17,698 nt of DNA. It comes from JBMTVN01 sp046047235 (GTDB taxonomy: Bacteria; Verrucomicrobiota; Verrucomicrobiia; Limisphaerales; JAHDYP01). Shown piece by piece: positions 1-6,551 of the stretch. Under the pieces are notes generated by a model. That model had not been told where the DNA came from, did no database searches, and worked only from the letters and a program-made list of their open reading frames with translations. The position numbers were made by a program, and so were the translations under genes. Within the stretch, counting starts at the first letter, position 1, and each line of letters opens with the position of its first letter. The stretch lies in the NCBI GenBank assembly GCA_046047235.1, contig JBJOII010000096.1, forward strand, positions 1 to 17,698, read 5' to 3'.

Positions 1-345
1 CGCCACAACCTTCTGCGTCACACTGGCATCATACGGGGCCTGAAACTTCTCCAGCATCCTCGAGGCACAGGTCAGCGGCTGCCCCCGAACCGCTATCACG
101 TCCTTAAACCCAACCGGAACCCCCGCAAGCGGCATCACCTTCCGATCCACCCCCTGACGAATCATCCCGTCTACCTCGTCCGCCCGCCTCAACGCGTCCT
201 CAGCATCCAAGCTCAAAAAGGCTCCCACCGCCGGATCCACGCGCTCCACCCGAGCCAGACAGGACTCCACCAGCTCACGGGAGGTCAAATCACCAGCGTC
301 CAGCCGCTCCACGGCCTCACGCAACGTCAATTCGTAGGGACTCAT
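1..345 (-). CDS. gatA: Glutamyl-tRNA(Gln)/aspartyl-tRNA(Asn) amidotransferase subunit A, N-terminal part (cut by window edge)
   Basis: The first 115 codons are present and the reading frame runs off the left edge with no stop. GatA is the amidase of the GatCAB transamidosome: it releases ammonia from glutamine and passes it to GatB, which amidates Glu-tRNA(Gln) or Asp-tRNA(Asn) in the cytoplasm. The visible part matches the start of the amidase-signature fold. Residues 73-82 read LAGVPVGFKD, and K81 should be the catalytic lysine of the Ser-cisSer-Lys triad; ASRMLEKF and PYDASV follow near residues 94-109. Both serines lie beyond the edge. The ATG at 343-345 gives the usual family N-terminus, but the bases just upstream are pyrimidine-rich with no Shine-Dalgarno match. 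It lies 46 bases after gatC on the same strand, so the two are probably co-transcribed. Identity is secure; completeness cannot be judged. Confidence 0.95.
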   Translation of the reverse strand, partial: MSPYELTLREAVERLDAGDLTSRELVESCLARVERVDPAVGAFLSLDAEDALRRADEVDGMIRQGVDRKVMPLAGVPVGFKDVIAVRGQPLTCASRMLEKFQAPYDASVTQKVVA

Positions 346-391
346 CAGAAAAAGGAAGATCCACCTTCAGTTACCACCCATCCACACAAGC

Positions 392-679
392 CTATTCCAC
401 AATCCTCGGAACCTTGAAAAGACCATTGCTCGTCGCAGGAGCGTTCAACATCGCGTCCTCGTGCGCCAGACACTCCGAGGTCAAATCCGCGCGCATCACG
501 TTCACTCTCGGCATCGCATGCGCCATCGGCTCAACCCCCGTCACATCCAGTGACTTCAGCTTCTCAATGTATTCCAAAACATGCCCAAGCTGGGCTCCCA
601 AATGCGCCTCCTCCTCTGCAGTCAGTTCCAACCGCGCCAGGTGCGCCACGTCATGAATGTCCATCCCTTGCTGGGCCAT
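392..679 (-). CDS. gatC: Glutamyl-tRNA(Gln)/aspartyl-tRNA(Asn) amidotransferase subunit C
   Basis: GatC is the small subunit that wraps around the GatA-GatB interface and stabilises the transamidosome. The protein shows the family landmarks: an N-terminal helix with VAHLARLEL, a middle LEYIEKLKSLDVTGVEP, and a C-terminal NAPATSNGLFKVPRIVE that matches the usual NAP...G.F.VP.V.E ending. I chose the ATG at 677-679 (95 residues) because it puts about a dozen residues before HLARL, as in known GatC proteins. An ATG at 662-664 (90 residues) has AAGGG directly in front and is a real alternative; a GTG at 706 would add nine atypical residues. It precedes gatA by 46 bases. It follows the HPr gene after a 160-base gap, so it may have its own promoter, though none stands out. 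Confidence 0.93.
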   Translation of the reverse strand: MAQQGMDIHDVAHLARLELTAEEEAHLGAQLGHVLEYIEKLKSLDVTGVEPMAHAMPRVNVMRADLTSECLAHEDAMLNAPATSNGLFKVPRIVE

Positions 680-839
680 GGGGCCAAGGCTACGGACACC
701 AACCACAACAGCAAGGCAGAAATGGAAACTCTAATAGACCGCCTCAACCCCGCCCGACGTCACCCCAAAAAAAGCCGACAACGCCCGCAGGAATAACAGG
801 GAAGCACCCCCCCAAAGTCCGCAACCAGAACCCACCCGG
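680..839. other. Gap between the HPr gene and gatC, no gene seen
   Basis: About 160 bases with no convincing ORF or RNA. Read on the minus strand, downstream of the HPr stop, there is a seven-T run (A-run at 767-773 on the plus strand), but I could not fold a convincing GC-rich stem in front of it, so it is not called a terminator. No clear -35/-10 pair for gatC was found. Confidence 0.5.
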
Positions 840-1148
840 CTAGCTCTTCTCGCCAATCTCGTTAAAGGCGTTGCTCTGCAACAATGTCTCCAACTCCGTC
901 AACGCCTTGGGAGCATCCTCCCCCTCCGCACTCACCATAAGCCGACTCCCCGGCCCCGCCGCCAACATCATCAACCCCATGATGCTCTTGCCATTGACCA
1001 GCTCACCGTCCTTCTCCACAAAGATGTCACAGTCGAATTCCTGCGCCTTCTTCGCAAACATCGCCGCCGGACGCGCGTGAATTCCCTTCTGGTTCTTCAC
1101 CAACATCTCCCTGCTCTGTTCTTTAGCTGTTTGCTTGCGCCCGGTCAT
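840..1148 (-). CDS. ptsH: HPr family phosphocarrier protein (HPr/NPr)
   Basis: This is a small HPr-fold protein. In the PTS, HPr carries phosphate on a histidine from Enzyme I to EIIA; with HprK it is also phosphorylated on a serine. With the chosen ATG (102 residues) the active-site region is KGIHARPAAMF with H24, and the regulatory serine lies in NGKSIMGLMML at S55. The 31-residue spacing equals that of His15 and Ser46 in the classic proteins, so both sites are intact. Three starts are possible: a TTG at 1194-1196 overlapping the hprK stop, the ATG at 1146-1148 used here, and an ATG at 1104-1106 that would begin inside the first beta-strand. It lies directly downstream of hprK, its expected kinase. 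No Enzyme I or EII gene is in the window, so a regulatory (NPr-like) role is as likely as sugar uptake. Confidence 0.92.
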   Translation of the reverse strand: MTGRKQTAKEQSREMLVKNQKGIHARPAAMFAKKAQEFDCDIFVEKDGELVNGKSIMGLMMLAAGPGSRLMVSAEGEDAPKALTELETLLQSNAFNEIGEKS

Positions 1149-1192
1149 GCCGGCGTGAAAATAGGCATCCCCCGCCCCTTTGCCAATGGAAT

Positions 1193-2152
1193 TCAATCCG
1201 CCCCCGGCCCCCGCATAATCCGGATCAACCGGTCATCCAGGTCTTTCGGAGCGTTCAAACCGGCCTCACGCAGCTTGGTCTGGAAAGCCGCCACCTCCAC
1301 CAACCGAGCCAAATCCCGCCCCGGCCTCACAGGAATCACAATGTGAGGAATCGGCACACCCAAAATGCGGGTGTGCTGCTGCTCTAACCCCAACCGCTCC
1401 ACATCCTTAACCTCGTCCCAGACCTTCAATGTCACCACCAAATCCACCCGCTTCTCATGCCGCACACTGCGAACCCCAAACATCGAAGCAACGTTGATGA
1501 TACCTATCCCCCTCACCTCCATAAAGTTACGCGTAGTCTCCGCACTACTCCCCACCACCTCCCGCCCATCCACCAGCGTCACCTTCGTCACATCATCAGA
1601 AACTAGCGAATACCCACGCTCAATCAACGCCAACACACACTCACTCTTACCAATGCCACTCTCACCCCGCACAATCACCCCAGTACCCAAAATGTCCACC
1701 ATGCTCCCCATGTCCGTCCCCCGTGGCGCAAACATCATCTCCAAAGCCATGGTCGCCTGGTTGATAAAGCGCATGGTGATCAAAGGCGTCTTGAATACCG
1801 GAATCTGCGCCAGCTCGGCCGCCCGCAAAAACACCTCGTCGGGCTCCAGCCCCCGGCTGAATACAAAACAAGGAATCCGATACTCCATCAGCCGAGCATA
1901 TCGATGCTCCCGCTCGCTCGCCGGCAAGTCGTGCAAATACGCCGTCTCCGCCGACCCCAAAACCTGAATGCGCTTGCTGGCAAAATGCTTGGTAAACCCG
2001 CTTAGCACCAAACCCGGACGGTTCACAGTCGGCTCGCGAATCAACCGATTCATCCCCGACGACCCCGCCAGCGGTTCAAGCCCCAGTCCCTCGGCATGCG
2101 CCAAAAAGAACTTCTCCACCGTCACATCCTGCCGCCTTACCGGACTCTTCAT
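1193..2152 (-). CDS. hprK: HPr kinase/phosphorylase
   Basis: HprK phosphorylates HPr on its regulatory serine using ATP or PPi and can reverse the reaction. The 319-residue protein is of normal length, with an N-terminal domain (about 1-135) and a C-terminal kinase domain. Visible motifs are the P-loop GESGIGKS at 163-170, the paired acidic residues in LVSDDVT (D186, D187), the family signature EVRGIGIINVASMFG at 212-226, and RPGRDLARLVEVAA near 276-289. One oddity: where the Bacillus/Lactobacillus enzymes have a conserved His-Gly just before the P-loop strand, this protein has M148-G149. The ATG at 2150-2152 was chosen over an upstream in-frame GTG-type extension that would overlap lptB; GAAGAG sits immediately before it. 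It starts 7 bases after the lptB stop, pointing to one operon with lptB and the HPr gene. Confidence 0.94.
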   Translation of the reverse strand: MKSPVRRQDVTVEKFFLAHAEGLGLEPLAGSSGMNRLIREPTVNRPGLVLSGFTKHFASKRIQVLGSAETAYLHDLPASEREHRYARLMEYRIPCFVFSRGLEPDEVFLRAAELAQIPVFKTPLITMRFINQATMALEMMFAPRGTDMGSMVDILGTGVIVRGESGIGKSECVLALIERGYSLVSDDVTKVTLVDGREVVGSSAETTRNFMEVRGIGIINVASMFGVRSVRHEKRVDLVVTLKVWDEVKDVERLGLEQQHTRILGVPIPHIVIPVRPGRDLARLVEVAAFQTKLREAGLNAPKDLDDRLIRIMRGPGAD

Positions 2153-2159
2153 CTCTTCG

Positions 2160-2882
2160 TCACATGTTAAAATCAGGCCCGAGGTAAATCGCCCGCGCCT
2201 TCGGGTCGTTGGGCATGTCCCTACCCGCACCCTCGTAAACAATCTCGCCCCGGTGAATCAAATATGCCCGATCCACCAAGTCCAACGTCTCGCGAACATT
2301 GTGGTCCGTAATCAATACCCCCAGGCCGCGCCCTTTCAACTGCCGCACAATCTTCTTCACCTCCGAGACCGCAATCGGATCAATCCCGCTAAACGGTTCG
2401 TCCAAAAGCAAAATCCGGGGGCTCGTCACCAACGCCCGCGTGATCTCTAACCGCCGCTTCTCACCACCACTCAAGGTGTAGGCCATGCTGTCCTGCAACC
2501 GGGTCAAATCCAACTCTTCCAGCAAATATCGCAACCGTACAGCACGCTCCTCCCGCCCCATCTTGCACGTCTCCAAAATCGCCAGAATGTTCTGCCTCAC
2601 GGTCAACTTGCGAAAAATCGAAGGCTCCTGCGTCAAATACCCCATCCCCAACCGCGCACGCTCATGCATCGGCATCCGCGTCACGCCATGGCCATCAAAC
2701 AAAACTTCCCCCGCGTCCGGACGCACTAACCCCACCGCCATGTTAAAACTAGTCGTCTTCCCCGCACCGTTGGGCCCGAGTAACCCCACAATCTCGCCCG
2801 GCTCAACCCGAATGGAAACCCCGTTCACCACCCGTCGACGACGATACTCCTTCACCAAAGAGTCAGTGCTCAACAAACTCAC
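2160..2882 (-). CDS. lptB: LPS export ABC transporter ATP-binding protein LptB
   Basis: LptB is the cytoplasmic ATPase of the LptB2FG complex that extracts LPS from the inner membrane and pushes it along the LptC-LptA-LptD bridge. At 240 residues it has the family length. Motifs in order: Walker A GPNGAGKTT at 36-44, Q-loop Q85 in TQEPSIF, signature LSGGEKRR at 137-144, Walker B ILLLDEP with E162, and switch histidine H194 in TDHNVRE. The ending YLGPDFNM resembles LptB tails in other diderms. It starts with GTG, and that GTG overlaps the TGA stop of the upstream kdsA-lpt fusion (GTGA), so translation is likely coupled. A strong Shine-Dalgarno sequence supports this start. LptF and LptG, its membrane partners, are not in the window. 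Confidence 0.95.
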   Translation of the reverse strand: MSLLSTDSLVKEYRRRRVVNGVSIRVEPGEIVGLLGPNGAGKTTSFNMAVGLVRPDAGEVLFDGHGVTRMPMHERARLGMGYLTQEPSIFRKLTVRQNILAILETCKMGREERAVRLRYLLEELDLTRLQDSMAYTLSGGEKRRLEITRALVTSPRILLLDEPFSGIDPIAVSEVKKIVRQLKGRGLGVLITDHNVRETLDLVDRAYLIHRGEIVYEGAGRDMPNDPKARAIYLGPDFNM

Positions 2883-5626
2883 TTGATCCCTCCTTCACCC
2901 AGCCTCGAGATGGCTTTACTGGCATCACCCTGCAGTGGAATAAACATCTTCCAACGCCCCCCGGCAGATAAAACGCCCTCGGTCCGATCCACTCTCACCT
3001 CATCCCCCTCAAACCGGCCGTGCACCGAATCCAATACGGCCGAATCCCGTAACGCCAATACACCCTGCCCTACCTCATACACCGCCACCCCCCCACGCCC
3101 CCGATGCTCCCCCGCCTGATCCACCAAATCCAACTCCACCCCTCGCTCTCCCGTCAGCCACAACCGGGCCTCACTCGCCAAATACTCCGCCCGATCCCCA
3201 CGAGCTACCCGGCGCCCCCGCGAATCCTCCGTCGCTAACCTCACCCCTCCCAAAGCCACCATCCGATGTAAACTGTTGGTCGCCGGCTCCAACTCCGCCA
3301 ACAAACGGTCACACGTCATCCGCGTATCCGATGCCCTCACTACAGTCACCCCACCCTTGAATTCAGCGTTCCCAAACTCACGCCCCTCGCCAGCCTCCCG
3401 AAACGCAAACTTCGCACAAGTCAACTCCACCATAGCCTCAATCTCCCCTACCCCAGAGTCCAGCGACCGATCAGGCTCCCCACCCAAAGATAGGTCCAGC
3501 GCAGCAAAACGCCCCGCAGGCATCGCCATGTGAACACCACCCTCCGCCTCACTCAAACCCGCCCCGGCATCCACTCTCAGCCGTTCAGCACCCCCCCGCC
3601 CCCCTGCCACATCCCACTCCACCGGCCCCGCAACCTCCAGCAAACCCGCCTCAACCCGATAATCAGCCCGCACACCCCGCAGCTCATTGGTCCCCTGCAC
3701 AAAACGCACCCCGCCCAACGCCGCCGCAGAATCCAGAACCCAACCCTCCGCTGCCTGCCCACCCCCCTCTCGGATAGCAATCTCCAAAACCTGACACTGC
3801 ATCTCATTCCCCCCACGAGCCAGCCAGACCCCACCCCCGAAACGTCCCCGAACCATCCCGGACACCTCATCATCCCGCCAAACCTCCAACCGATCGGAAC
3901 GAATCTCCACCGGCTTCCCAGCCGATGCTGATTCCACCCCGACCTCCCTCGATAAGACCGGCACCGCATCCACCGACCCTTCCTCCAACCGCATCACCAC
4001 ACCCCCAAACGCCTCCAGACGCTGCCCCACCCGATCCAATAAAACCTCCCCCGCCTCGCCCTCCCTCCCCTCAGACTGCCACCGGGGACGTCCACTCAAA
4101 GCCAGCTGACCGTTGTCCAGACGGTAAACCGCACGCTCCGCCCAGGCCACAAGGTTGCTCGAAACCACCTTCACCTGCCCCTCCGCCTGAATCCGCTCCA
4201 CCACTTCCTCAGGATCACCCGACCCCACACGAGGCACATCCTGCCCCGCCGCCATCCGCAGCACAAAGGTCAACCCGTCACACTCCAACTCATCCAACTC
4301 CTCCCGCACGACCACCCCACCGAGAAAGCGTAGCTGCCCCCGATCATAAACCAAACGGTCCGAACTCAGCTCCAACACCCGCTCAGCAACTCCCGCCCCC
4401 TCACCTCCACCCCCACGAATAAACCTGCCGCTCACCGCATTCGAAACCACCAAACCACCCGCCTGATCCCAACTAAAACCCCGCCCTCGCAACTCCATGC
4501 GGCCATCACCACTCCGCACTTCCAACGCCTCACCGGATTCCAACCGACGGCTCTCCGTCTGCAGATAACACCGGTCGGTCCGGACAATCAAATTGGTCAC
4601 ACCTCCCTCACCAAAACTATCAAACCGCGCCCCCTGCACCTCCACCAGGTTCTCCCCCGCTTTCTGCCCCACATCCCCCCGCACCCGCCCCCGTAAGACC
4701 AGACTCTCCTGATCCACCATCTGAAAACTAAACCCCCGCACCGGTGTGTCCGGTATCTGCCCCCACCCCAAAACCGTCATCGCCAGAAAGGCCGCCACCC
4801 CAACCCACTTCCTCGCCACACCATGCAACTCGGCCAAGGACTTCAACACCCCACCAACCCCAGCCAACGGAACGCTGTTGGGCCCGTCACTCTTCGCTTT
4901 GTCCGGATCGGGATGCGTCTCCAAAAATACACCATCCGCCCCCGCCACCACCGCCGACCGCGCCAACACCGGAGCAAATTCACGCTGCCCCCCAGACCGA
5001 TCACCCCCACCCCCGGGAAGCTGAACGGAATGCGTCGCGTCAAACACCACCGGATACCCCAACGTCCGCAAAATCGGGACCGACCGCATGTCCGCCACCA
5101 AATTGTTGTAACCAAAGGTCGTCCCCCGCTCAGTCAGAAGAAGCTTCTTACCCCCGCATCTCTCAGCTTTCGCGACCACCAACTTCATGTCTCCAGGCGC
5201 CAAAAACTGACCCTTCTTGATGTTCACAACCCGCCCGGTCCCCACCGCCGCAGCAATCAAATCGGTCTGCCGACACAAAAACGCGGGGATCTGCAGCACA
5301 TCCACCACGCGCCCGGCCGCCACCGCCTCCTGCTCAGTGTGAATGTCCGTCAGTACCGGCACCCCCAAATCCCGCCGCACACGCGCCAAAACCTCCAGTC
5401 CCGTCTCCATGCCGGGACCGCGATACGACTGTCCCGAGGTCCGGTTCGCCTTGTCATAGCTGGCCTTGAAAATAAACGTCACCCCCAGCCGGGAACACAC
5501 CCGACGCAAATGCCCCGCCACCTCCATGCACAATGCCTCGCTCTCAATCACGCAAGGACCAGCAATCACGAAAAATCGTTTCCGCGAACGCAAGACACGC
5601 CATAACGAAGTTAGGACATCAGGCAC
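2879..5626 (-). CDS. kdsA: KDO-8-phosphate synthase fused to a transmembrane LptC/LptA (OstA)-like repeat protein
   Basis: One uninterrupted 915-residue frame. Residues 1-269 are a full KdsA, which condenses phosphoenolpyruvate with arabinose-5-phosphate to KDO-8-phosphate. Motifs: AGPCVIESE (C25), FKASYDKANRTS, LQIPAFLCRQTDL, VNIKKGQFLAP, TERGTTFGYNNL, FDATHSVQLPGG (H199) and FLETHPDPDKAKSDGPNS (E236, D247). C25/H199/E236/D247 match the four metal ligands of the Aquifex-type metal-dependent enzyme with the same spacing. KdsA normally ends about where residue 269 lies. A basic ARKW (271-274) and a hydrophobic stretch (about 275-289) follow, like a signal peptide or single membrane span. Residues 295-400 resemble LptC; 414-890 hold several OstA/LptA-like units such as SDRLVYDRGQLRFLGGV. 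The span would leave KdsA in the cytoplasm and the repeats in the periplasm. A GTG at codon 270 (4817-4819) could start a separate exported protein, though its ribosome site is weak. The GTG at 5626 is the least certain start. First gene of the lptB-hprK run. Confidence 0.88.
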   Translation of the reverse strand: MPDVLTSLWRVLRSRKRFFVIAGPCVIESEALCMEVAGHLRRVCSRLGVTFIFKASYDKANRTSGQSYRGPGMETGLEVLARVRRDLGVPVLTDIHTEQEAVAAGRVVDVLQIPAFLCRQTDLIAAAVGTGRVVNIKKGQFLAPGDMKLVVAKAERCGGKKLLLTERGTTFGYNNLVADMRSVPILRTLGYPVVFDATHSVQLPGGGGDRSGGQREFAPVLARSAVVAGADGVFLETHPDPDKAKSDGPNSVPLAGVGGVLKSLAELHGVARKWVGVAAFLAMTVLGWGQIPDTPVRGFSFQMVDQESLVLRGRVRGDVGQKAGENLVEVQGARFDSFGEGGVTNLIVRTDRCYLQTESRRLESGEALEVRSGDGRMELRGRGFSWDQAGGLVVSNAVSGRFIRGGGGEGAGVAERVLELSSDRLVYDRGQLRFLGGVVVREELDELECDGLTFVLRMAAGQDVPRVGSGDPEEVVERIQAEGQVKVVSSNLVAWAERAVYRLDNGQLALSGRPRWQSEGREGEAGEVLLDRVGQRLEAFGGVVMRLEEGSVDAVPVLSREVGVESASAGKPVEIRSDRLEVWRDDEVSGMVRGRFGGGVWLARGGNEMQCQVLEIAIREGGGQAAEGWVLDSAAALGGVRFVQGTNELRGVRADYRVEAGLLEVAGPVEWDVAGGRGGAERLRVDAGAGLSEAEGGVHMAMPAGRFAALDLSLGGEPDRSLDSGVGEIEAMVELTCAKFAFREAGEGREFGNAEFKGGVTVVRASDTRMTCDRLLAELEPATNSLHRMVALGGVRLATEDSRGRRVARGDRAEYLASEARLWLTGERGVELDLVDQAGEHRGRGGVAVYEVGQGVLALRDSAVLDSVHGRFEGDEVRVDRTEGVLSAGGRWKMFIPLQGDASKAISRLGEGGIK
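2888..2895 (-). promoter_or_regulatory. Strong Shine-Dalgarno site of lptB
   Basis: On the minus strand AAGGAGGG lies five bases before the GTG of lptB, inside the last codons of the upstream fusion gene. It is the best Shine-Dalgarno match in the window and fixes the non-ATG start. Most other genes here lack such a site. Confidence 0.8.
4817..4819 (-). promoter_or_regulatory. Possible internal GTG start for a separate exported LptA-like protein
   Basis: Codon 270 of the fusion is GTG and is followed by ARKW and a hydrophobic stretch ending near GWGQ, exactly what the start of a signal peptide would look like. Upstream there is only a weak GAG about nine bases away. If used, it would yield a 646-residue exported LptC/LptA-like protein in addition to or instead of a fusion. 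The KdsA part would still have no stop codon of its own. Confidence 0.35.
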
Positions 5627-5667
5627 ACGGGGGTTCTAGCTCGGATGTCTTGCCGCTGAAAAGACTA

Positions 5668-5696
5668 TTCACCAGCAGCATGCACCCCGATATAAT
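5668..5696 (+). promoter_or_regulatory. Candidate sigma70-type promoter of proC
   Basis: A perfect -10 hexamer TATAAT (5691-5696) follows TTCACC (four of six consensus bases, 5668-5673) with a 17-base spacer. Predicted transcription would begin near 5703, about 35 bases before the proC ATG. It lies in the 111-base divergent gap between the kdsA fusion and proC; no comparably good promoter was found for the minus-strand operon. Confidence 0.5.
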
Positions 5697-5737
5697 TCAC
5701 CTTCCTTGCCCCATACGATACTGCTACAACACCGCCA

Positions 5738-6550
5738 ATGTCGCTTCCAGCCCCAGTAGGTTTCGTCGGCACCGGCAAGATGGCCACCGCCCTCGCCACC
5801 GGACTCGTCCGCGCCAGTATCCTCCACCCCCACCAGATCACCGGATCCGATGTCTCGCCCGACGCCGTCCAAGCCTTCACCCAAGCCACCGGTGCCGGGA
5901 TAAGCCGCGATAACCTCAGCCTCGCCAATACCTCCAAGACCATCGTCCTCGCCGTCAAACCCGCACAGATCCAGGCCATCGCCCAACAACTCCAACCCGC
6001 ACTCACCCCCGAACACCTCGTCATCTCCATCGCCGCAGGCATCACTCTCACCCAACTCCAAGCCTGGCTGGGCCCCGACATCCGCATTATCCGCACCATG
6101 CCCAATACGCCGGCACTCGTCAGTGCAGGCGCCACCGCCTACTCTCTTGGCCCCAAAACCCCGACCTCCGACGCCGAAGCCGTCCAAACGCTCTTCTCCG
6201 CTGTAGGCATCGCCGTCCAAGTCCCCGAATCCCTCCTCGATGCCGTCACCGGCCTCAGCGGCAGCGGTCCAGCCTACGGCTACCAAATCATTGAAGCCCT
6301 CAGCGACGGCGCCGTCGCAGCCGGCCTCCCCCGCGACATCGCCACCCGCCTCGCAGCCCAGACTCTCCTCGGCGCCGCCCGCATGGTACTCGAAACCGGC
6401 ATCCATCCCGGCGCCCTGAAAGACATGGTCACCAGCCCGGGAGGAACCACCATCGAAGGCCTCCACGCCATGGAAAAGGCCGGGGTCCGCGCCGGCCTCA
6501 TGAATGCCGTCCGCGCCGCCGCTGAAAAATCCGGGCAGCTCAGCCGCTAA
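5738..6550 (+). CDS. proC: Pyrroline-5-carboxylate reductase
   Basis: ProC catalyses the last step of proline synthesis, reducing pyrroline-5-carboxylate with NAD(P)H in the cytoplasm. The 270-residue length is typical. The N-terminal Rossmann motif is GFVGTGKM (8-15), followed by VLAVKP (70-74), IRTMPNTPALVSAGATAY (118-135), and the C-terminal dimerisation-domain signatures TGLSGSGPAY (171-180) and DMVTSPGGTT (229-238), which are diagnostic of the family. The ATG at 5738 has no Shine-Dalgarno match but gives the expected N-terminus shortly before the Rossmann strand. A candidate promoter lies upstream. The stop is followed after one base by the ATG of the AI-2E family gene, so the two are likely translated in a coupled way. 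I see no functional link between them. Confidence 0.96.
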   Translation: MSLPAPVGFVGTGKMATALATGLVRASILHPHQITGSDVSPDAVQAFTQATGAGISRDNLSLANTSKTIVLAVKPAQIQAIAQQLQPALTPEHLVISIAAGITLTQLQAWLGPDIRIIRTMPNTPALVSAGATAYSLGPKTPTSDAEAVQTLFSAVGIAVQVPESLLDAVTGLSGSGPAYGYQIIEALSDGAVAAGLPRDIATRLAAQTLLGAARMVLETGIHPGALKDMVTSPGGTTIEGLHAMEKAGVRAGLMNAVRAAAEKSGQLSR

Positions 6551-6551
6551 T

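Noticed and set aside
767..785. Possible terminator after the HPr gene
   Set aside because: There is a seven-T run on the minus strand but no convincing stem immediately before it.
3925..5605. Pro/His-rich plus-strand ORFs opposite the kdsA-lpt fusion
   Set aside because: Low-complexity translations of a C-rich strand; the minus-strand frame carries all KdsA motifs.
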